The notes beneath the pieces are model-generated. The model searched no databases. It was not told the DNA's origin and worked only from the letters and a program-made list of their open reading frames with translations. Position numbers and translations under genes: made by a program. From Micromonospora sp. MA102 (lineage in GTDB: Bacteria; Actinomycetota; Actinomycetes; Mycobacteriales; Micromonosporaceae), in the NCBI RefSeq assembly GCF_025460765.1, contig NZ_JAMWEG010000009.1:62001-126000 (forward strand): a stretch of 64,000 nt of DNA, read 5' to 3'. Positions 36,645-43,404 of the stretch are shown here, one piece after another; the first letter of the stretch is position 1, and the number at the start of each line of letters is the position of its first letter.

Positions 36645-37601
36645 ATGTATGCCCCCTCACCGATCTTCGTAGCAGGTACGGGTCGTTCGGGAACGTCGCA
36701 GCTCGCGGACATTCTCGGCGAGCACCCGGAGATCCACCGGATTCCGATGGAGACGCGCTTCATCGTCGATCCGGGTGGCTTGCGGGACCTGGCGGACGCA
36801 CTCACGATTCGATATGACCCTTTCGTCGGTGAGGACGCCCTGCGCAGGCTGAGCGACTTCCTGACGGTGCGAGTACCCGGCCGGCGCGACGACCGCGGCA
36901 GGACCGTTCCCGAGGTCGTCGGCGAGCGGCACTACTGGGACGCGGTGGGACGGCTGTGGCCGCAGCTCGTCGCGTGCACGTTCGACGAGTCGGCGCCTGC
37001 GGCAGGCTCCCGCCACGCCGACTGGCCTGCCGGGCCGTTCGAGCCGCGGAGTCAGCGGCGGGTGATCCCGAGGTATTTCAGCGATCGGCGTGAACTGATC
37101 GGGATCCTTCGTCGCGCGGTCGACACGATGTTCGGCGAAGCCGCCGCCGATGCGGGTAAGCCGGCCTGGTGTGAGAAGACGCCGTTCAACCTGCTGTGCA
37201 TGGACTTCCTCTGGGAGCTCGTCCCGGAGGCGACCATCGTCCACATCAAACGTCACCCGGTCGCGGTGGTCGCGTCCCACGTCGACCAGCCATGGGCACC
37301 GCCCACGGTCGACGGCGCGCTCGCGTGGCTGAAACCGGTCTATGACCGATGGCTCGACTGGAAGGCCACGGTGAATCTGACGGACAGGCGATATGTCGAG
37401 GTGAAGGCCGAGGATCTCGCGGCCGACTGGCCCGCGCAGCGGCGCGCCCTGTTCGAACGGCTCGGTGTCGACGACTTCGCGACCCCGTCGACGTTCGAAT
37501 CACACAGAGTGGTCAACCGCAATGACCAGTTCGACCCCGGAACCCGCGAGTTCGTCGAACGAACACTGGGCGCTGTCATCCCAGCCATGGGATACGCGTA
37601 A
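36645..37601 (+). CDS. PAPS-dependent sulfotransferase family protein
   Basis: This 318-aa protein opens with the 5'-phosphosulfate loop PIFVAGTGRSGTSQLADILGEH (residues 5-26). It has WCEKTPFNLLCMDFL and VHIKRHPVAVVASHV, the latter corresponding to the 3'-phosphate-binding R/S region of PAPS sulfotransferases. Such enzymes sulfate glycans, lipids or natural products. ATG 36645 is chosen because homology starts there; the frame extends to 36522 but overlaps the previous gene. A PAPS-making operon is not in the window. Confidence 0.85.
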   Translation: MYAPSPIFVAGTGRSGTSQLADILGEHPEIHRIPMETRFIVDPGGLRDLADALTIRYDPFVGEDALRRLSDFLTVRVPGRRDDRGRTVPEVVGERHYWDAVGRLWPQLVACTFDESAPAAGSRHADWPAGPFEPRSQRRVIPRYFSDRRELIGILRRAVDTMFGEAAADAGKPAWCEKTPFNLLCMDFLWELVPEATIVHIKRHPVAVVASHVDQPWAPPTVDGALAWLKPVYDRWLDWKATVNLTDRRYVEVKAEDLAADWPAQRRALFERLGVDDFATPSTFESHRVVNRNDQFDPGTREFVERTLGAVIPAMGYA

Positions 37602-37820
37602 CCCGCTCGCGGTTTGCCGGAGAGTCAAGCGTGCGAGGGTGCGTTCGAAGGACGGAGTCCGATCCTCCCTCAGTCACCACGCCGGGCTTCCTCGAAAGAA
37701 GTTTCCGGGATGATGTCGTATCAAAGCGCAGCCGTTCGTAGAACGAGTGTGCGGCGGCCGGCGGGGCCGCCGGACACGAGGAGTCGGACAGGGCCGTCTC
37801 CCGGGACTGAGGAGACGACC
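37602..37820. other. Intergenic region before the DGPF gene
   Basis: No gene is seen. A GGCGGCC/GGCCGCC hairpin at 37753-37771 may terminate the sulfotransferase transcript. Confidence 0.4.
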
Positions 37821-38201
37821 ATGACGGAGTACCTGATCACCTTCAACGATGAGTGGGTGCCCCATCACACGGCGGAGGAGCTGCGTGAGAAGGCCACGGC
37901 GGCTCGGGCCGTGATTGAGGAGATGCAGGCCGACGGTGTCCTGATCTTCACCAACGGCGGGCTCGACCGGTCCACCGCGGTGTGCAGTGTCGAGCCGGTC
38001 GACGGCAATCCCCTCTTCACCGACGGCCCGTACGTCGAGAGCAAGGAGCACCTCGGCGGCTTCGTCGTCGTGGACGTGCCCGACGACACGGCGGCGCGAT
38101 ACTGGGCCGGCCGGCTCGCGACCAAGCTCAACTGGCCCCAGGAGGTGCACCGGTTCCGAGGCCCCGGGCAGGTCCGGCGTAACGGCTCTGGGGAGACGTG
38201 A
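37821..38201 (+). CDS. YCII-related (DGPF domain) protein
   Basis: This 126-aa protein has a ferredoxin-like YCII domain: EYLITFNDEWVPHHTAEELRE, then LIFTNGGLDRSTAV and the signature NPLFTDGPYVESKEHLGGFVVVDV, where DGPY replaces the usual DGPF/DGPY. These proteins commonly sit with ECF sigma factors, but none is adjacent here. Start ATG 37821 has GAGGAG 8-13 nt upstream. Function is unknown. Confidence 0.87.
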   Translation: MTEYLITFNDEWVPHHTAEELREKATAARAVIEEMQADGVLIFTNGGLDRSTAVCSVEPVDGNPLFTDGPYVESKEHLGGFVVVDVPDDTAARYWAGRLATKLNWPQEVHRFRGPGQVRRNGSGET

Positions 38202-38337
38202 GCGCGGCGCTCAGGTACCTGCTGTCCCCACGGGCCGGCCGAGCGCACCGAGCTCGCCTGGTCAGTTCGGGTCATTGGCCGTCGCCTTCATCGAGTACCG
38301 TCCTGGCGGCACACTCCTCATCACACGGGGGAACCTC

Positions 38338-39390
38338 ATGACCATTTCCTTCAGGTCCCAGCGGATGCTCGCCTGGACCGCACCCGTGGCGCTCGCGCTG
38401 ACCGCGCTCGCCCCGGCCCTGCCAGCCCAGGCCGCGCCGAAGCCCGCGCCAACCGTCACCACGAGCCCGATCGACAAGGACCTCAACGGTGACGGCGTCG
38501 CCGACCTGGTCACCGTCGGCGGTCCGGGCGCCGGTCTCGCCTCCGGCGTCTGGTCCGCGCTCGGCGTGAAGTCCCGCAAAACCGGAGTCGGTACCGGCCA
38601 GGTCCAGACCCCAGCCACCAACATCGGCCTGCGCGGCAACGGCTTCGGTGGCACCTACTCCGCGGCCGAGTTCGACGGCGCACAGGTGATCACCGGCCAC
38701 TTCTTCGGCGACACCGAGCAGGACTTCCTCGCCTACTACCCGGGTGGGGCCTACGCCGGCAACGGCACGGTCATCAAGGGCGCCGGCGACGGCACGATGC
38801 TCGACCCGGCCAGCGGCAACCAGGCAAACATCGGCCTGGACTACCTCCTGGACGCCAACGGCAACTCACCGCTGACGCTGGTCAACGGCTACGTCGCCGA
38901 CGGCATCGACAACGGCCTCCCGGACCTGATCGGCATCTCCGGGGACGCCACCAACGGCTACCGCCTCGGCTACCACCCCAACTTCGGCTCGCCGGGCCTC
39001 TACTTCGGCACCACCACGCTGACCAACCCCACCCCTACGGGCGGGAGCGACTGGCAGAACTGGAGCATCGCCAGCACCGAGACCGCCTCCGGCGTCGCGC
39101 TGTTCCTGCGCAACGCCACCAGCGGTGACCTGTACCTGTGGACCGGGGTCACCATGGTCGACAACGGTGACGGCACCGGCACGTTGACCCACATTCAGTA
39201 CCAGGTGGCGGCCAGCTGGAACACCGGCGTCACGATCAGCACCCTCTCGGCCGCCGACATCAACCTCGACGGCACCCCCGACCTGTGGACCGTGCTGCCC
39301 AACGGCACCTACCGGGCCTACCTGATCTCCGGCCTGTCCACCAGCGGCACCGCAAACGTGACCGCCACCCGCGCACAGCGGCTGGCCTGA
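38338..39390 (+). CDS. Secreted FG-GAP/VCBS repeat protein
   Basis: This 350-aa exported protein has a Sec signal peptide (MTISFRSQRMLAWTAPVALALTALAPALPAQA; cleavage after AQA, about residue 32). Calcium-binding-type repeats follow: DLNGDGVADLVTV near the start, VADGIDNGLPDLIGI in the middle and DINLDGTPDLWTV near the end, as in integrin-like FG-GAP folds. No catalytic domain is visible, so a surface or adhesive role is likely. ATG 38338 follows GGGGGAAC. A hairpin terminator follows. Confidence 0.83.
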   Translation: MTISFRSQRMLAWTAPVALALTALAPALPAQAAPKPAPTVTTSPIDKDLNGDGVADLVTVGGPGAGLASGVWSALGVKSRKTGVGTGQVQTPATNIGLRGNGFGGTYSAAEFDGAQVITGHFFGDTEQDFLAYYPGGAYAGNGTVIKGAGDGTMLDPASGNQANIGLDYLLDANGNSPLTLVNGYVADGIDNGLPDLIGISGDATNGYRLGYHPNFGSPGLYFGTTTLTNPTPTGGSDWQNWSIASTETASGVALFLRNATSGDLYLWTGVTMVDNGDGTGTLTHIQYQVAASWNTGVTISTLSAADINLDGTPDLWTVLPNGTYRAYLISGLSTSGTANVTATRAQRLA

Positions 39391-39394
39391 CCCT

Positions 39395-39432
39395 GCTTGG
39401 GGCGCGCCACCACCCGTCGGCGCGCCCCAGCC
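39395..39432 (+). terminator. Hairpin after the FG-GAP gene
   Basis: GGGGCGCGCC (39399-39408) and GGCGCGCCCC (39419-39428) make a perfect 10-bp stem, extendable by flanking GC/AGC with one bulge, directly after the stop at 39390. Confidence 0.7.
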
Positions 39433-39438
39433 GGGCCG

Positions 39439-39497
39439 GCCAATCGAACCCTCCGACCTGAAATCGGAAGGTCAGCGGTTCGACCCTCCGCTAGGCG
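39439..39497 (+). other. Degenerate tRNA-like fragment
   Basis: A stem TCCGA-N7-TCGGA (39452-39468, loop CCTGAAA) is followed by AGGTC and AGCGGTTCGACC...CCGCT, which resembles an anticodon arm, variable loop and T-arm. The T-loop region has two extra bases, position 33 is not U, and no acceptor 5' half is found. It looks like tRNA debris, possibly left by an element that used a tRNA site. Confidence 0.3.
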
Positions 39498-40269
39498 GCC
39501 GGGGATGGAGCCTCTGGTGGGCGACCGGCGGCCTTCCAGGCGTCGGCGAGGGCGATGCCGAGGAGCACGACGGCAGCGGCGACGGCGGCGAGCAGTGGCG
39601 GGCCGAAGTACAGCGGCGGCGCGAGCAGGACCAGAGCGGCGATGCCGACGAACCGCCGTACGGCGAGCCGGTCGAAGACGCACCGTTCCAGCCGGATCCG
39701 GCCGAACAGGAAGACCGCCGGCCCGCCGAGGATCACCACGAGCCAGGCCGCTTGGACGCGCCCGCCTGGACGGGCCAGCACGTCTTCCGAGCCCACTGCG
39801 ATGAAGACGATGCCGATCACCATGAACACGTGGGCAGCGCCAATACGTTGGCCGAGCAGCGCGGGGTTCGATGACACCTCGACGGCCTCGGCCAGGATCT
39901 GGCCGGTGCGATAAAAGTAGATCCGACACAGCAGCACGGACGACAGGAATGTGATCACCAGGGCCGTGGTTTCGGCGGGGGAGCTGTGGTGATGTGTGTA
40001 GGTGAGGCCTATCGACACCACCGTCTCGCCGAGCGCGATCAGCAACAGTTGCTGGTACCGCTCGGGCAGGTGCCGACCGTGTACAGCAACGACAGCCAGC
40101 GCGGGCGCACGTCGTCGGAGAGCAGGTCCGGCACCACCCGGCTGACCACGCCGATCAGGGCGAAAACCAGCACCAGGTCGAAGAACAACTCCAGGAAGTT
40201 GGCCTGCCGGGACTCCTCCTCACCGCGCAGGATGTCCCGTGCCTGCGCCGACTCCGATGTTCGCCCTAC
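39491..40269 (-). pseudogene. ltrA: Broken low-temperature-requirement A (LtrA) family gene
   Basis: The N-terminal fragment (about 40269-40039) reads RQANFLELFFDLVLVFALIGVV, the LtrA start motif. The C-terminal fragment (40045-39491) reads LLLIALGETVVSIGLTYTHH and continues through five or so helices. The two are in different frames, and the ~150 residues normally between them are missing: the text jumps from SLLYTV to ERYQQLL. LtrA proteins are normally ~380 aa. This is a deletion plus frameshift, so no functional product is expected. Confidence 0.75.
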
Positions 40270-40372
40270 CCGCCCATGCTCGCCGGGCCAATTCCTTCTG
40301 TGCGCCGATTCACCTGTTTCACCGACAAGGTGCTGACGGCAGTACAGCGCCGACGCGAGCCAGGCCCGCCGG

Positions 40373-40512
40373 ATGGAACCTGCGCCAAGTCGTGGTTGGT
40401 TGCACCTCCACGACCTACGGCACGCCTTCGCCACGTTCCTGCTCGACCAGGGCGAGGAGCTGCGCACGGTCACGGAGCTGCTTGGGCACTCCAACCCCCG
40501 CCTTGCAAAGGC
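40373..40512 (+). pseudogene. Tyrosine recombinase (integrase) C-terminal fragment 1
   Basis: The frame reads LHLHDLRHAFATFLLDQGEELRTVTELLGHSNPRLAKA. HDLRH (box II His and Arg) and LLGHS (third conserved His) are integrase hallmarks. The protein is cut off after NPRL, before the catalytic Tyr, and nothing upstream encodes the N-terminal domains. The break coincides with a sequence shared with the tRNA-Ala anticodon arm (40497-40514). Confidence 0.75.
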
Positions 40513-40514
40513 GG
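40497..40514. other. att-like sequence matching the tRNA-Ala anticodon arm
   Basis: GCCTTGCAAAGGC (40500-40512) is identical to the anticodon-arm segment of tRNA-Ala at 42010-42022, and the preceding CCCC also matches. It falls exactly where the integrase fragment stops resembling integrases, as expected of a recombination junction. Confidence 0.5.
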
Positions 40515-40754
40515 CTCCACAGTTGATGCTTGCTGATCAATGCAGACGACTGCTGTTGTCGTCCGGGACTTTGCCGTCCCGTACCAACGGTTGACGGCTG
40601 TTGTCGCGCGTCTCGCTGACTTCCTGATGGGCACCCTCGTCCAGCCCCGCTCGCCTCGCCCGGTACGATCGCGAGCTTGTTCTCACTGCGGGGAGCCCAT
40701 GAGATCCGCGTGCGACCGCCCCGGCAGTTCCCATGCTGAGAGTAGGTTTCGTCA

Positions 40755-41135
40755 ATGGCATGCCGTATCGGTGAGATCGTGCTCAAGTGCCGCGACCCCG
40801 AGGCGCTGGCGCGGTTCTGGTGCGAGGTCCTGGACTTCGTAGAGCTCGATCGCGAAGCGGAGGTCTACATCGAGATCGGCCCGCGCGAAGGGTTCGGCGG
40901 CCCGCAGCCGACGATCTTCCTGATCCGCGACGACGAGCCGAAGAACGGGCATGCCCGGCTGCACATCGACGTCAACCCCACCGACCGCGATCAGGACGCC
41001 GAGCTCGAGCGCCTCCTGGCCGCCGGGGCCAAACTCGTCGACATCGGTCAGCCCGCGGATGCGTCCTGGCACGTCCTCGCCGATCCAGAAGGCAACGAGT
41101 TCTGCCTGCTCAAGCGCCGCCTCGACCCACTCTGA
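40755..41135 (+). CDS. VOC family protein (Glyoxalase_6 type)
   Basis: This 126-aa single VOC domain has CRIGEIVLKCRDPEALARFWCEVLDF at the N-terminus, GHARLHIDVNPTDRDQDAELERLLAAGA in the middle and HVLADPEGNEFCLLKR at the end. The closing motif is nearly identical to that of the two-domain VOC protein at 31103. It sits intact between two integrase remnants, so it is probably cargo of the decayed element. Start ATG 40755; no clear ribosome site. The substrate is unknown. Confidence 0.83.
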   Translation: MACRIGEIVLKCRDPEALARFWCEVLDFVELDREAEVYIEIGPREGFGGPQPTIFLIRDDEPKNGHARLHIDVNPTDRDQDAELERLLAAGAKLVDIGQPADASWHVLADPEGNEFCLLKRRLDPL

Positions 41136-41668
41136 CGGCCCTCGCCCAAACGATCGACGCAGCCGCCACCCCGCAGCCGCCGACAAGATGCCGACAAGAT
41201 CTGGCGACCCCCATCAACAGCTGGGGGCCGGGTGGACGCTCGACCCGCCCCGTGTCGCATGCGTGTTGGCGAGGCATTGACCCAGCCAACGGAACCTCGC
41301 CATCCCGTCGCCACGTCAAGACGGCCTTGACACACGGACGGACGCTGGCAGTCCCGGCGGCGGTCTGCTCGGCTCGCCCCGGGTCTTCGGCGGTGGGATA
41401 GCGCCAGCGCAACCACCCATGGACCGCGACCCGCCGACGGAGCCCCGGCCATCCTGGAGCCGGAGCGCCCCGCCGGAGGCGCACTAGCCGCAACCCCGCG
41501 ACCGCCGGCAGTTCGCCGACGCGGCTGGCGTGCCCTCCCCTACGCCGCTCGGGCACGTGGCCGCGCGGCCCGGCCGGCTGCCGGCCCACCCCTCACCCGT
41601 CAACGGTCTGTCGTTCTGCGGCGGCCCCCGGGCTTCCCGCTGTCCGCGCCAGCCGCCGGGCGTCAGGC
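41136..41668. other. Gene-free stretch in the decayed island
   Basis: No convincing coding frame is seen: codon-position GC bias is weak and no motif is recognisable in any frame. The DNA probably represents eroded element sequence. Confidence 0.5.
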
Positions 41669-41959
41669 GTGACGGCCGCAGAGCGACAGCGGCAGCGGCC
41701 GGCGCGCGCCCAGGCGGCGGCGCGTGCGGCCCGTTGCGGGCCGCCTTGGTTAGTGTCCGGCGGGGTGCCGGTCAACATCGTTCAGGCGGTGATGGGCCAC
41801 GAGCAGGCGTCGACCACGCTCAACCGATACACGCACACGCCGGCGGATTTTCACGAGTCGGTGCGCAGGGTCTTCGGCGGTGCTGCTGACGATTCGCTGA
41901 CGACCAAAGATGATCCTCGATCCGGCGGGGAAGCAGAGGAGGAGGAAGAGAGGCCGTGA
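41669..41959 (+). pseudogene. Tyrosine recombinase C-terminal fragment 2, next to tRNA-Ala
   Basis: From about 41756 the frame reads GGVPVNIVQAVMGHEQASTTLNRYTHTPADFHESVRRVF. It includes the late GH motif and the catalytic Tyr in NRYTHTP, which is the C-terminal end of a phage- or ICE-type integrase. Upstream text in the frame (Arg/Ala-rich) does not resemble an integrase, so the catalytic core is lost. The stop at 41959 lies 15 bp from the tRNA-Ala CCA end, the classic place for an int gene next to its attachment site. Confidence 0.78.
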
Positions 41960-41974
41960 GCTGGCTGGATGATG

Positions 41975-42050
41975 TGGTGGAGCCCAGGGGACTCGAACCC
42001 CTAACCCCTGCCTTGCAAAGGCAGTGCTCTGCCAGTTGAGCTAGGGCCCC
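41975..42050 (-). tRNA. tRNA-Ala (anticodon UGC), CCA encoded
   Basis: The minus strand reads GGGGCCCTAGCTCAACTGGC onward: a 7-bp acceptor stem with the G3-U70 pair that is the alanine identity element, the anticodon loop TTTGCAA within CTGCC/GGCAG, the T-arm GGGGTTCGAGTCCCC, and discriminator A at 41978 followed by encoded CCA (41977-41975). Its position downstream of gyrA and tRNA-Ile is standard for actinobacteria. Confidence 0.97.
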
Positions 42051-42090
42051 GAGGCGGGCGAATTCGCCCGGTGCTGACGGCCAGGCGCGG

Positions 42091-42219
42091 TCAGCGCAGG
42101 TCGGGCGCGGTGGTCGCCTCGTGCCAGAGAGCGCGCTCGTCGTTCGATGCCTTGATCTTCTTGGCCACGACGGCGGCGACGCCGACGACGCCGGCCAGGA
42201 TCAGGAGCTTCTTGAACAT
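42091..42219 (-). CDS. DLW-39 family small protein
   Basis: The 42-aa peptide begins MFKKLLILAGVVGVAAVVAK and continues KIKASNDERALWHEAT, matching the DLW-39 family, a tiny actinobacterial membrane peptide with one N-terminal helix and a conserved W. The position, between the Ile and Ala tRNAs downstream of gyrA and the DUF3566 gene, is where this family is normally found. ATG 42219 has GAGGGG about 9 nt upstream. Function is unknown. Confidence 0.85.
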   Translation of the reverse strand: MFKKLLILAGVVGVAAVVAKKIKASNDERALWHEATTAPDLR

Positions 42220-42262
42220 GGGCTTGACCCCTCGCGCTCGACGACCGTCGGACGGTGTGCGG

Positions 42263-42336
42263 TGGGGCTAGCTGGAATCGAACCAGCGACCTCAGAGTTA
42301 TCAGCTCTGCGCTCTAACCGACTGAGCTATAGCCCC
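42263..42336 (-). tRNA. tRNA-Ile (anticodon GAU)
   Basis: The minus strand reads GGGGCTATAGCTCAGTCGGT onward, with anticodon loop CTGATAA and T-arm CTGGTTCGATTCCAG. The acceptor GGGGCTA pairs with TAGCCCC, and discriminator A is at 42263. CCA is not encoded: CCG follows. Confidence 0.97.
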
Positions 42337-42372
42337 GCGTAGCGACGAGCAAGGTTAACCCATCGCCGCCGT

Positions 42373-42392
42373 GGCCCCCAAATCGGGGGGCC
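42373..42392 (-). terminator. Second hairpin between the gyr operon and tRNA-Ile
   Basis: GGCCCCC (42373-42379) pairs with GGGGGCC (42386-42392) around a short AT-containing loop, 46 nt beyond the main gyr terminator. Confidence 0.45.
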
Positions 42393-42437
42393 GTGGTGGC
42401 GCGCTCACCCGCCCCACTTCGAAACTACCCGGATACG

Positions 42438-42477
42438 CGACGCCGGGGCGACCGCTTTACGCGGTGCCCCGGCGTCG
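42438..42477 (-). terminator. Strong terminator of the gyrB-gyrA-DUF3566 operon
   Basis: CGACGCCGGGGC (42438-42449) and GCCCCGGCGTCG (42466-42477) pair perfectly over 12 bp. The loop itself contains ACCGC/GCGGT, making an almost continuous long stem, 12 nt after the DUF3566 stop. Confidence 0.85.
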
Positions 42478-42489
42478 TCGTCGGTCGGG

Positions 42490-43401
42490 TCAGTCCCGCT
42501 CGGCGAGCGTCAGCTCGATCCCGCCGACCAGGTCGGCGCAGACGTTGTAGACGAACGCGCCCAGCGTGGCCAGCGCGGTGAAGAGCACGACGTTGACCAG
42601 GCCGATCAGCGCGGAGCTGAGGATCACGCCCTTGGCGGTGATCCGGAAGCCGCCGCCGCCGCCCTGACCCCCGCCGGCGTTCACCAGGTCGGTGAGGCTG
42701 TCGTTGACGCTCTTGAACACACCCATCGCGTCCAGCGCCAGGTAGAGCACCGAGGTGGCGACGACCACCACGATGAAGAGCACCACGGAGACCGCGAACG
42801 CGAACTTCATCACGGACCACGGGTCGATCCGCTTGAGGTTCAGCCGGGCCCGGCGCGGTCCGCGCGACGCGGCCGAGCTGACCGAGGTACGCGCGGCGCG
42901 TACCGCCTCACCCACGCGGGCGGCCCCGACGGCGGCCGCACCGCTGATGCCCGGCGGCAGGCCGCCACCGTTGGCGGGGCGGCCCGTGGCGGCGGGACGG
43001 CCGCCGTCCGGTGACGGCTTCGGCGCGGTGCCCAGGCCGGCGCCGACGCGCGGCTGGGTGCCGGTCGTGCCGGTGGACGGCCGGGCGGCCGCCGCGGGCT
43101 TTGGCGGCTGCGGGGTCGTGCCGGACTTCGCGGCGGCCGGCGCGGCCAGGCCGTCGGCCGACGTCGGAGCGTCGACCTTCGTCTCGGCCTGGTCAGCCGG
43201 CGGCGATCCCTCGCCGGAGGTTTCCGGCGGCGGGGCCATGCCAGGAGCCCGGGTGAATTTCGGGGCAGGCGCGTCGGCGGGGACGGTGGCCCGACCCACG
43301 GCCGCGCGGCCGGTCGCTGGTGTACCGCCCTGTGCGGCCTCCTCGTCGACCGGGTTGGCCGAGGTCCCCGTGTTCCCCGACTTCGCCTGTGTCTCCGTCA
43401 T
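42490..43401 (-). CDS. DUF3566 domain membrane protein
   Basis: The 303-aa protein has a long disordered Pro/Ala/Thr-rich N-terminus (1-~190) and a C-terminal DUF3566 domain (RARLNLKRIDPWSVMKFAFAVSVVLFIVVVVATSVLYLAL, then ILSSALIGLVNVVLFTALATLGAFVYNVCADLVGGIELTLAE) with two membrane helices. The domain is an actinobacterial invariant directly after gyrA; the mycobacterial homologue is called CwsA-linked or simply unknown in most annotations, and I assign no role. ATG 43401 has AGGA about 9 nt upstream inside gyrA; TTG 43404 is alternative. The gene starts 3 nt after the gyrA stop. Confidence 0.87.
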   Translation of the reverse strand: MTETQAKSGNTGTSANPVDEEAAQGGTPATGRAAVGRATVPADAPAPKFTRAPGMAPPPETSGEGSPPADQAETKVDAPTSADGLAAPAAAKSGTTPQPPKPAAAARPSTGTTGTQPRVGAGLGTAPKPSPDGGRPAATGRPANGGGLPPGISGAAAVGAARVGEAVRAARTSVSSAASRGPRRARLNLKRIDPWSVMKFAFAVSVVLFIVVVVATSVLYLALDAMGVFKSVNDSLTDLVNAGGGQGGGGGFRITAKGVILSSALIGLVNVVLFTALATLGAFVYNVCADLVGGIELTLAERD

Positions 43402-43404
43402 CAA

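Noticed and set aside
39452..39492. Functional tRNA gene
   Set aside because: No 5' acceptor or D-arm, two extra bases in the T-loop region and no U33; at most a remnant.
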